Translations under genes and position numbers: made by a program
Origin: Planctomycetia bacterium
Lineage (GTDB): Bacteria; Planctomycetota; MHYJ01; WSZJ01
DNA: 34,510 nucleotides
Direction of reading: 5' to 3'
Assembly: GCA_020849035.1 (NCBI GenBank)
Contig: JADLHC010000087.1
Coordinates: 1-34,510, forward strand
Part shown: positions 27,514 through 34,510 of the stretch, piece after piece
Position numbering within the stretch: the stretch's first letter is position 1
How the letters are laid out: every line of letters begins with the position of its first letter
Notes under the pieces: generated by a model
What the model saw: only the letters and a program-made list of their open reading frames with translations
The model's database searches: none
What the model was told of the DNA's origin: nothing

Positions 27514-28016
27514 AATTCGCCCTCCGGCACGGCGAGGACCGCTTCGAACTCTCCGTCGAGGAAGAGGACGGCGGCTACCGCGTCTCCGACGGCAGGCGCA
27601 CCTGGCACATCCGTTTCGACGACCGACGCGGCTCCGTTCGCGGCGTCGTGGTGGACGACGCCCGCCACACGATCGGCGTGCAGCGCAAGGGCGAGGCGTG
27701 GGACGTCGTCCTCGACGGCATCAACTACGAGTTCCTCACCCGCGACGCGCGTTTCGAGAAGCTCCTCGAGCTGCAGCAGGCCCGCGGCGGCGGCGCATCG
27801 GGGCGCGCCGAGATCAAGGCGCCGATCCCCGGGCTCGTCACCAACGTGCTCAAGGCCGCCGGAGAAGAGGTCAAGGAGGGCGAGCCGGTGCTCGTGCTGG
27901 CGGCCATGAAGCTCGAAAACGAGATCCGCGCCCCGCGTGCCGGAAAGCTCGTCGAGATCCGCGCGAAAGCCGGCGCGGCGGTGGAGAAGGGCGAGCTTCT
28001 GGCGGTCGTGGAATGA
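27510..28016 (+). CDS. Biotin carboxyl carrier protein with an N-terminal beta-rich (BT-like) segment
   Basis: GRAEIKAPIPGLVTNVLKAAGEEVKEGEPVLVLAAMKLENEIRAPRAGKLVEIRAKAGAAVEKGELLAVVE: biotinyl-lysine in AMKLENEI. ATGA overlap with the upstream gene. Confidence 0.92.
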   Translation: MKFALRHGEDRFELSVEEEDGGYRVSDGRRTWHIRFDDRRGSVRGVVVDDARHTIGVQRKGEAWDVVLDGINYEFLTRDARFEKLLELQQARGGGASGRAEIKAPIPGLVTNVLKAAGEEVKEGEPVLVLAAMKLENEIRAPRAGKLVEIRAKAGAAVEKGELLAVVE

Positions 28017-28327
28017 AGCGGGATCGCGGGCATCGCGGCTCGTCGCCGCGCGACCGGAAGCCGGACGACTTCGTCCCGGGCACGAGCCGCCCGCTGCGCA
28101 ACGTGACGGTCGAGGAGGTCGAGAGGGCTCTGTTCGCCGACGGGCGAACGCTCGCGGATTTCGCCCTGCTCGAGTCCGGCCTCGCGCTTCGGCGCACGGC
28201 CGAGGGGCGCTGGGTCGCGGCGGTCGCCGGCGACAACGACCTCGCCCGCGCCGCCTCACGGTTCCTCCGCCAGCGCGGCGCGAAGACAATCACGTCGCGG
28301 GAGGCGCTCAGCGGCGGCGGGGTATGA
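28013..28327 (+). CDS. Small (104 aa) conserved-looking hypothetical protein coupled to the BCCP gene
   Basis: MKRDRGHRGSSPRDRKPDDFVPGTSRPLRNVTVEEVERALFADGRTLADFALLESGLALRRTAEGRWVAAVAGDNDLARAASRFLRQRGAKTITSREALSGGGV; ATGA overlap with BCCP stop. Confidence 0.6.
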   Translation: MKRDRGHRGSSPRDRKPDDFVPGTSRPLRNVTVEEVERALFADGRTLADFALLESGLALRRTAEGRWVAAVAGDNDLARAASRFLRQRGAKTITSREALSGGGV

Positions 28328-28334
28328 TCGGGGC

Positions 28335-29909
28335 ATGAAGCAGCCGCGGGAGCGCGTGGAGACGACGAGCGGGATCCCCGTGGACCTGGTGTCGACGCCG
28401 CCGGCGGCGCCGCCTGCCCTTCCGCGCCCCGGCGAATTCCCGTTCACGCGCGGCATCCACCCGGAGATGTACCGGTCGCGGCTGTGGACGATGCGGCAGT
28501 ACAGCGGCTTCGGGACGGCGGCGGAGACGAACCGTCGGTTCCGCTTCCTGCTCGACCGCGGCCAGACGGGGCTGTCGTGCGCGTTCGACCTGCCGACGCA
28601 GATGGGGTTCGACGCGGACGACGCGATGGCGGAGGGGGAGGTGGGGAAGGTCGGGGTGTCGATCGGGTCGATCGAGGACATGCGGGAGCTGCTGGAGGGG
28701 ATCCCGCTGGAGAACGTGACGCTCTCGATGACGATCAACGCGACGGCGTCGGTGCTGCTGGCGCTCGTCGTGGCGGTTGCGGAGGAGAGGGGAGTGCCGG
28801 CGGCGAAGCTGGGCGGCACGGTGCAGAACGACGTGCTGAAGGAGTACGTGGCGCGGGGGACGTACATCTACCCGCCCGCGGCGAGCCTGCGGCTGGCGAC
28901 GGACATCATCGAGCACTGCGTGAAGGAGATGCCGAAGTGGAACCCGATCTCGATCAGCGGGTACCACATCCGGGAGGCGGGGTCGACGGCGGCGCAGGAG
29001 ATCGGGTTCACGCTGGCGAACGGGTGCGAGTATTTGACGCACTGCGTCAAGCGCGGGCTCGACCCCGAGGCGGTCGGGAGGCAGGTCTCGTTCTTCTTCA
29101 ACGCCCACAACAACTTCCTCGAGGAAGTCGCGAAGTTCCGCGCCGCCCGCCGCATCTGGGCCGGGCTCATGCGCGACCGCTTCCACGCGAAGGACCCGCG
29201 CTCGCAGACCCTGCGGTTCCACGCCCAGACCGCCGGCTCGACGCTGACGGCGCGCGAGCCGGAGAACAACGTGACGCGCGTCGCGCTGCAGGCGATGGCC
29301 GCGGTGCTCGGCGGCTGCCAGTCGCTCCACACCAACTCGCTCGACGAGGCCCTCGCGCTCCCGACCGAGCAGTCCGTCCGCATCGCGCTGCGCACGCAGC
29401 AGATCCTCGGGCTCGAGACCGGCGTCGCGGCGGTCGCGGACCCGCTGGGCGGGTCGTGGTTCGTGGAGAACCTCACGGCGGAGCTGGAGAAGCGGGCGCG
29501 GGAGTACCTGGAGCGAATCGGGAAGATGGGCGGCGCGGTCGCGGCGATCCAGTCCGGGTACATCCAGAAGGAGATCGAGCGCGCGGCCTACGACGCGCAG
29601 AAGGCGCAGGACTCTGGGGAGGCGGTCGTCGTGGGCGTGAACGCGTACGCGGAGGAGGGGCGGGCGAAGATCCCGACGCTGCGCGTGGACGGAAAGGCGC
29701 GCGAACGCGCGTGCCGGCGGCTGGCGGCGCTGAAGAAGAATCGCGGGGCGAAGGAGGTCGCGCGGGCGCTCTCGGAGCTGCGCGACGCCGCGGCGGGGAA
29801 CGCGAATCTGATGAAGCCGATCCTGGGAGCGGTGAGGGCGAACGCGACGCTGGGGGAGATCTGCGGCGCGATGAAGGAGGAGTTCGGGAAGTACCAGCCG
29901 CCGAAGTAG
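28335..29909 (+). CDS. Methylmalonyl-CoA mutase, large (catalytic) subunit without B12-binding domain
   Basis: GIHPEMYRSRLWTMRQYSGFGTAAETNRRFRFLLDRGQTGLSCAFDLPTQMGFDADDAMAEGEVGKVGVSIGSIEDM...GTVQNDVLKEYVARGTYIYPP...FHAQTAGSTLTAREPENNVTRVALQAMAAVLGGCQSLHTNSLDEALALPTEQSVRIALRTQQIL. RQY and VAR residues match mutase Tyr/Arg signature. Confidence 0.94.
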   Translation: MKQPRERVETTSGIPVDLVSTPPAAPPALPRPGEFPFTRGIHPEMYRSRLWTMRQYSGFGTAAETNRRFRFLLDRGQTGLSCAFDLPTQMGFDADDAMAEGEVGKVGVSIGSIEDMRELLEGIPLENVTLSMTINATASVLLALVVAVAEERGVPAAKLGGTVQNDVLKEYVARGTYIYPPAASLRLATDIIEHCVKEMPKWNPISISGYHIREAGSTAAQEIGFTLANGCEYLTHCVKRGLDPEAVGRQVSFFFNAHNNFLEEVAKFRAARRIWAGLMRDRFHAKDPRSQTLRFHAQTAGSTLTAREPENNVTRVALQAMAAVLGGCQSLHTNSLDEALALPTEQSVRIALRTQQILGLETGVAAVADPLGGSWFVENLTAELEKRAREYLERIGKMGGAVAAIQSGYIQKEIERAAYDAQKAQDSGEAVVVGVNAYAEEGRAKIPTLRVDGKARERACRRLAALKKNRGAKEVARALSELRDAAAGNANLMKPILGAVRANATLGEICGAMKEEFGKYQPPK

Positions 29910-29911
29910 CG

Positions 29912-31177
29912 TCAGGCCCAGAGCACGAACGCCATCACGCCGGCGGTGCAGGCGAGCACGATCCCGAGGGCGGTCGCGACCGAGCGGCGCGTGAGGGCGC
30001 TTCCCAGGACGGCCGCGATCCCGAGCTTGACCAGGGTATTGGACGCCGCCGCAAGGAGGACGGCGGCGCAGCCCTGGTGCATCGGCACGGTGCCGGCCTT
30101 CGTCATGGAGGCCATGGAGAGGGTGATGGCGTCCATCTCGTGGAGGCCGGAGAGGAAGGCGGCGGCGTAGGCGCCGGTGGAGCCCCACTTGGCGAGGGCG
30201 ACGCGGAAGAGGATGGTGACGCCGGCGAAGAGGAAGGCGAAGGTGATGGCGGGGCGGAGTTCGACGGGGTTGGTGTATTCGACGGTGCCGGTCTGTTCGG
30301 GGGAGGTGGCGGCGGCGCGGCGGTAGACGAAGGCGGCGAGGAGGGCGGAGACGGTGAAGATGGCGACGGCGGGCGGGGCGAGGGCGAGCCCGAACTCGGG
30401 GTTGACGACGGCGGCCTCGATGAGGACGCGGCCCCAGAGGACGGTGCAGGCGGCGAGGATGGCGACGGTGCAGGGAAGGGAGAGCTCGGGGGTTTCGCGG
30501 CTGCGGCGCGAGAAGGTGAGGGTGACGGCGGTGGACGAGACGAGGCCGCCGACGAGGCCGGCGAGGCCGGTGCCGGCGCGGGCGCCGACGATGCGCGTGA
30601 GGATGTAGCCCGCGAAGCCCATCCCGGACATGAGGACGACCATGAGCCATGTCGTGTAGAGATTCACGGCCCACCAGCCGCGCCCGAGGGGGCGGTCGGG
30701 GATGAGCGGCAGGATGATGAGCGAGATGACGCCGAACTTGATGGCGGCGGCGAGGTCGCGTTCGGGAAGCTGCTTGGCGAACCCGCGGAGCTGCTCGCGG
30801 CCGGCGAGGAGCGTGGTGAGCACGAGGGCGACGCTGGCGCTCTGCAGGACGAGGCCGCGGGCGCAGCCGGCGCCGAGCAGGAAGGTCAGCACGAACGCGG
30901 CCTCGCTCGTGACGCCCGGGTGGCCGTCCTTGCCCGCGCGGAGATGCGAGGCGACCGCCAGCGCCGCGACGGCCAGCAGCCCCGCGACCAGCAGGGCCGA
31001 CCCCTCGAGCGTCGCGCACAGGAACCCCGACAGGCTGGCGATCGGGAACGTCCTGATCCCGGCGAACGGGACGTGGCGCTCCTCGTGCGCCGACCGCTCC
31101 CGCTCCAGCCCCACCGACAACCCCAGGAGCAGCGCCGCCCCGCCGTTCATGAAGAACTGGGCGTTCGGGATCTCCAT
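29912..31177 (-). CDS. MgtC/SapB-like plus DUF4010 family membrane protein
   Basis: MEIPNAQFFMNGGAALLLGLSVGLERERSAHEE...FAGIRTFPIASLSGFL...GVTSEAAFVLTFLLGAG...REQLRGFAKQLPERDLAAAIKFGVISLIILPLIPDRP...GLVGGLVSSTAVTLTFSRRSRE...FLSGLHEMDAITLSMASM. Confidence 0.88.
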   Translation of the reverse strand: MEIPNAQFFMNGGAALLLGLSVGLERERSAHEERHVPFAGIRTFPIASLSGFLCATLEGSALLVAGLLAVAALAVASHLRAGKDGHPGVTSEAAFVLTFLLGAGCARGLVLQSASVALVLTTLLAGREQLRGFAKQLPERDLAAAIKFGVISLIILPLIPDRPLGRGWWAVNLYTTWLMVVLMSGMGFAGYILTRIVGARAGTGLAGLVGGLVSSTAVTLTFSRRSRETPELSLPCTVAILAACTVLWGRVLIEAAVVNPEFGLALAPPAVAIFTVSALLAAFVYRRAAATSPEQTGTVEYTNPVELRPAITFAFLFAGVTILFRVALAKWGSTGAYAAAFLSGLHEMDAITLSMASMTKAGTVPMHQGCAAVLLAAASNTLVKLGIAAVLGSALTRRSVATALGIVLACTAGVMAFVLWA

Positions 31178-31244
31178 GCGCCCCCATCGTCGCCCATCCG
31201 GCGCGGGCGCGCAAGCCGGGGTCGCAGCCCCCGGCGGCACCCCC

Positions 31245-31250
31245 TATAAT
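31245..31250 (+). promoter_or_regulatory. TATAAT -10 box placed 6 nt before the mce ATG (leaderless-type)
   Basis: ccccTATAATccgcccATG; no Shine-Dalgarno sequence in the gap. Confidence 0.6.
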
Positions 31251-31256
31251 CCGCCC

Positions 31257-31673
31257 ATGAGCCACCCCTCGCTCAACCACATCGGGATCGCCGTCCGCCG
31301 CATCGAGGAAGCCCTTCCCGTCTACCAGCGCCTCCTTCCCGGCGCCCACGTCGAAATCGAGGACGTCCCCGACATGAAAGTCCGCGTCGCGAAGATCCAC
31401 CTCGCGAACGCGTGCCTCGAACTCATCGAACCCCTCCCGGGCGAGTCGGCCATCACCAAATTCCTCGAGAAGAAGGGCGAGGGCATTCACCACGTCTGCC
31501 TCGAGGTCCCCGACGTCGACGCCGCCACCGCCGCCCTCCAGGCCCAGGGCGCCACCCCCGTCTACCCGTCCTCCCGCGCCGGCTCCGGAGGCATGCGCGT
31601 CAACTTCCTGAGCCCGAAGGACACGAAGGGCGTCCTCTTCGAGCTCAACAGCCGAACTCCCCAAGGGCGTTAG
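31257..31673 (+). CDS. mce: Methylmalonyl-CoA epimerase
   Basis: MSHPSLNHIGIAVRRIEEALPVYQRLL...CLELIEPLPGESAITKFLEKKGEGIHHVCLEVPDVDAATAALQAQG...FLSPKDTKGVLFEL: vicinal-oxygen-chelate fold with H/E ligands. Confidence 0.94.
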   Translation: MSHPSLNHIGIAVRRIEEALPVYQRLLPGAHVEIEDVPDMKVRVAKIHLANACLELIEPLPGESAITKFLEKKGEGIHHVCLEVPDVDAATAALQAQGATPVYPSSRAGSGGMRVNFLSPKDTKGVLFELNSRTPQGR

Positions 31674-31680
31674 GTTTTCG

Positions 31681-31708
31681 TTGCCGTCCTTTCCCCCCTT
31701 CGTATAAT
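31681..31708 (+). promoter_or_regulatory. Candidate acpP-fabF promoter: TTGCCG-16-TATAAT
   Basis: TTGCCG 31681-31686, TATAAT 31703-31708; GGAGG SD before acpP ATG at 31752. Confidence 0.65.
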
Positions 31709-31751
31709 TCCGCCCTTCAACCCAGTCCCCAATTGCCGACGGAGGCGACGC

Positions 31752-31997
31752 ATGCCGTCCCCGCAGGAAATCCAGGACAAAGTGATCGAGATCGTCTGCA
31801 AGCAGCTCGGCGTGACGAAGGAGAAGGTGAACCCCCAGACGTCCTTCGTGAACGACCTGGGCGCGGACTCGCTCGACACGGTCGAGCTCGTCATGGAGAT
31901 CGAGGATGCCTTCGACCTCTCGATCCCCGACGAGGAGGCCGAGAAGATCCAGACCGTCGGCGATGCGATCAACTACATTCAGAAGAACGTGAAGTAA
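31752..31997 (+). CDS. acpP: Acyl carrier protein
   Basis: [81 protein letters not shown]: phosphopantetheine DSL motif. Confidence 0.98.
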   Translation: MPSPQEIQDKVIEIVCKQLGVTKEKVNPQTSFVNDLGADSLDTVELVMEIEDAFDLSIPDEEAEKIQTVGDAINYIQKNVK

Positions 31998-33242
31998 ATG
32001 TCCAGGCAGCGCGTCGCGATCACCGGCATCGGCCTCATCACCCCTCTCGGCTGCGACCGCGAGGAGGTGTGGAAGGCCCTTCTGGCCGGAAAGAGCGGCG
32101 TGCGGCCGATCAAGTCGTTCGACACCACGGCGTTCGACACGAAGATCGGCGCCGAATGCGTCGACTTCGAGCCGTCCCGCTGGATCGACGAGCGCGAAGC
32201 CAAGCGTCTCGACCGCTTCTCGCAGTTCGGCATCGCCGCGGGAACGCTGGCGATCCAGGACTCGGAGCTGAACCTCGACAAGGTGGACCGGGCGAAGGCC
32301 GGGTGCATCGTGGGGTCGGGAATCGGCGGCCTGCGGGAGCTGGAGGAGCAGCACCGGAGGCTGTTCGAGAAGGGGCCCGGGCGGGTGAGCGCGTTCTTCA
32401 TCCCGAAGCTGATGACGAACGCGGTGCCGGGGCAGCTGGCGATCCGGTTCGGTCTTCGCGGGCCGAACTGGGCGGTGGCGAGCGCGTGTTCGAGCGCCAA
32501 CCACGCGATGGGGAGCGCCCTGCGGGCGATCCAGTACGGCGAGGCGGACATCGTGCTGACCGGCGGGTGCGAGGCGGCGCTGACGCCGTCCGGGCTCGCG
32601 GGGTTCATGGCGCTGAAGGCGCTTTCGACGCGGAACGACGCGCCGGAGAAGGCGAGCCGGCCGTTCGACAAGGACCGCGACGGGTTCGTGCTGGGCGAAG
32701 GCGCGGGGATGCTGGTGTTCGAGCGCATGGACCACGCGGTGAAGCGCGGCGCGAAGATCTACGCGGAGGTGCTGGGGTTCGGGGCGAGCGACGACGCCTA
32801 CCACATCACGGCGCCGGAGCCGGAGGGGCAGGGGGCAAGCGCGTGCATGCAGCTGGCGATGAAGGACGGGAACGTGCGGCCTGAAGAGGTGACGTACATC
32901 AACGCGCACGGGACGTCGACGCAGCTGAACGACGCGATCGAGACGAAGGGGATCAAGCTGGCGTTCGGCGCGCACGCGGCGAAGCTGCCGATCTCGAGCA
33001 CGAAGTCGATGGTGGGGCACCTGCTGGGCGCGGCGGGCGGGGTGGAGCTCGCGGCGGCGGCGATGTGCGTGCAGAGGGACATGGCGCACCCGACGATCAA
33101 CCAGGAGTCGAAGGACCCGGAGTGCGACCTCGACTACGTGCCGAACGTGGCGCGGAAGGTCGAGCAGCGGTACGCGCTGTCGAACTCGTTCGGGTTCGGC
33201 GGGCACAACTCGGCGATGCTGATCGGGAAGTACAAGGCCTAG
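31998..33242 (+). CDS. fabF: 3-oxoacyl-ACP synthase II
   Basis: RQRVAITGIGLITPLGCDREEVWKALLAGKSGVRPI...ASACSSANHAMGSALRAIQYGEADIVLTGG...INAHGTSTQLND...STKSMVGHLLGAAGGVE: Cys-His-His triad. Starts immediately after the acpP stop. Confidence 0.98.
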   Translation: MSRQRVAITGIGLITPLGCDREEVWKALLAGKSGVRPIKSFDTTAFDTKIGAECVDFEPSRWIDEREAKRLDRFSQFGIAAGTLAIQDSELNLDKVDRAKAGCIVGSGIGGLRELEEQHRRLFEKGPGRVSAFFIPKLMTNAVPGQLAIRFGLRGPNWAVASACSSANHAMGSALRAIQYGEADIVLTGGCEAALTPSGLAGFMALKALSTRNDAPEKASRPFDKDRDGFVLGEGAGMLVFERMDHAVKRGAKIYAEVLGFGASDDAYHITAPEPEGQGASACMQLAMKDGNVRPEEVTYINAHGTSTQLNDAIETKGIKLAFGAHAAKLPISSTKSMVGHLLGAAGGVELAAAAMCVQRDMAHPTINQESKDPECDLDYVPNVARKVEQRYALSNSFGFGGHNSAMLIGKYKA

Positions 33243-33261
33243 CGTCGCGGGGGAGGGGCCG

Positions 33262-33984
33262 GTGATGCGTCGCCCCGGGCTGGTGAGAATCGTGGCCGCC
33301 GTGGTCGCCTTCTACGGGTGCGTCTACGGGGTGCGCGCGCAGATGCGGCGGGCGGACCTGCCGCGGCGGGAACCGGCCGTGGCCGCGGTGCAGGCGCCGG
33401 TGGGGCCGCTTCCCGGCGAGGGCGAGGAGCGCGATCCGCCGCAGCCGGCGATGTGCGGCCCGTTTCCCGCCTTCGCGATGCTGCCCGAGTCGCTGTGGCC
33501 GCTGGCGCCGCAGATCATGCGGCCCGGGACGCGGGAGTGGCGCACCATCGTGGTTCACCACAGCGCGGGGACGGCGGGGAACGCCGCGGTCTTCGACAGG
33601 ATGCACCGGGAGGAGAACGGCTGGGTGAACGGCCTCGGGTATCACTTCGTCGTCGGCAACGGCAACGGCTCGCCCGCGGGCGCGGTGGAGGTGGGAGGGA
33701 GGTGGATCCAGCAGATCCAGGGAGCGCACGCGGGGGCGAAGGCCACGGAGTACAACGAGCACGGAATCGGGATCTGTGTCGTCGGGAACTACGAGACGGG
33801 CGATTTTCCGGAAGAGGTCTACCCCGGGCTGCGCGACCTCGTCGTCTGGCTTGCGCGCCGGTACGACATCCCGCCCGAGCGCATCCTGCCCCACCGCGAG
33901 GTCCGCGGCGAGCCGACGGAGTGCCCCGGCGGCCGCTTCCCGCTCGAACGCCTGCGCGACGACGTGCGGGCCGCGGCGCGGTGA
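33262..33984 (+). CDS. PGRP/Amidase_2-type N-acetylmuramoyl-L-alanine amidase with N-terminal signal/anchor (GTG 33262 or ATG 33265)
   Basis: MMRRPGLVRIVAAVVAFYGCVYGVRAQ (signal/TM); EWRTIVVHHSAGTAGNAAVFDRMHREENGWVNGLGYHFVVGNGNGSPAGAVEVGGRWIQQIQGAHAGA...YNEHGIGICVVGNYE...ILPHREVRGEPTECPGGRFP. Confidence 0.9.
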   Translation: MMRRPGLVRIVAAVVAFYGCVYGVRAQMRRADLPRREPAVAAVQAPVGPLPGEGEERDPPQPAMCGPFPAFAMLPESLWPLAPQIMRPGTREWRTIVVHHSAGTAGNAAVFDRMHREENGWVNGLGYHFVVGNGNGSPAGAVEVGGRWIQQIQGAHAGAKATEYNEHGIGICVVGNYETGDFPEEVYPGLRDLVVWLARRYDIPPERILPHREVRGEPTECPGGRFPLERLRDDVRAAAR

Positions 33985-34028
33985 GGTTGCGGTCTTTTTT
34001 TCGACCAAATAAAAACGGCGCGGCGCGT

Positions 34029-34058
34029 TTGCGAACCGCGGCGGGCGTCCCGTAAGAT
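34029..34058 (+). promoter_or_regulatory. Candidate promoter for the DnaA-like gene: TTGCGA-18-TAAGAT
   Basis: TTGCGA 34029-34034, TAAGAT 34053-34058, downstream of an A/T-rich patch in the intergenic region. Confidence 0.45.
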
Positions 34059-34155
34059 CGGCGCGGGACAAGGGACCGGGGCATCCGGGGCGCGCGCAGG
34101 ACCGGCCATCATCATCCATCCCGGCGCCCCGCCCGGACGACGTCGAGGGGAAACG

Positions 34156-34510
34156 ATGGACACGATCACGGCCCCCGGGGAACCGAGGGCCCGGGGATGG
34201 GCGCCGCCGCAACCGGGCGCGGGGCTCGCGCGCATGGTGACGGGTCCGTGGAACCGGCTCGCCCACGAAGCGGCGCGCAGGTTCGTGGAGTCGCGCGGGG
34301 CCTGGTCGCGCGTGCTGCTCGTGTCCGGGGGCGAGGGCAACGGCAAGACGCGGCTGCTGGAGGCGATCGAGCAGGGGCTGCGCGAAGCCGCCGGGAAGCC
34401 CGCGGCGGTGGTGCGGGCCTCCTGCGACGACTTCGTGCGGCACTTCACCTACGCCTCGACACACGGCCGGATGGCGGCGTTCCGGCAGAAGTACCGGACG
34501 ACGGAAGTCC
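34156..34510 (+). CDS. DnaA-like AAA+ ATPase, truncated by the window's right edge
   Basis: MDTITAPGEPRARGWAPPQPGAGLARMVTGPWNRLAHEAARRFVESRGAWSRVLLVSGGEGNGKTRLLEAIEQGLREAAGKPAAVVRASCDDFVRHFTYASTHGRMAAFRQKYRTTEV: NRLAHEAA, Walker A GGEGNGKT and F..FRQKYR pattern typical of DnaA. Confidence 0.75.
   Translation, partial: MDTITAPGEPRARGWAPPQPGAGLARMVTGPWNRLAHEAARRFVESRGAWSRVLLVSGGEGNGKTRLLEAIEQGLREAAGKPAAVVRASCDDFVRHFTYASTHGRMAAFRQKYRTTEV

Noticed and set aside
28308-33206. 1632-aa minus-strand ORF spanning mutase, DUF4010, epimerase, acpP and fabF
   Set aside because: Arg/His/Pro-rich low-complexity translation opposite well-identified genes; long antisense ORFs are expected when TTA, CTA and TCA codons are rare in a GC-rich genome.
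1-34510. CRISPR array, prophage, IS element or defence island
   Set aside because: No regularly spaced repeats, transposase/integrase, phage structural or known defence proteins seen.

Overview
GC-rich bacterial chromosomal segment, gene-dense and almost entirely protein-coding, with no rRNA, tRNA, CRISPR array, transposase or phage module that I could support. The 3' half holds a fatty-acid-synthesis cluster in the classical order rpmF-plsX-fabH-fabD-fabG-acpP-fabF. It is split by two paralogous multi-TM GT-C-like membrane proteins flanking fabG, and by a propionyl-CoA carboxylase / methylmalonyl-CoA mutase / epimerase module between fabG and acpP. The 5' half has a large HEAT-like secreted protein, sdhCAB, a family-2 glycosyltransferase, thpR, recA, alaS and a large Ser/Thr kinase. 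The kinase appears to combine zinc ribbon, kinase, zinc ribbon, STAS-like and TPR segments. The window ends with a PGRP/Amidase_2 protein and the start of a DnaA-like AAA+ gene. Taxonomy is uncertain; the kinase N-terminal module, HEAT proteins and overall style suggest Planctomycetota or a relative (inference). The most interesting signals are: (1) the kinase-STAS-TPR fusion; (2) sharp intragenic blocks of opposite synonymous third-position usage (C-ending versus G-ending), visible at identical peptides in the two paralogs; (3) a recurrent -10-like box followed by CGCCC/CACCC, twice placed so that transcription would start at the ATG (leaderless); (4) the split FAS cluster with the methylmalonyl-CoA module; (5) an 18-bp inverted repeat and a G-quadruplex-type tandem repeat between operon genes. 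Start codons were refined by hand from the ORF track where the ORF began upstream of the homologous start.
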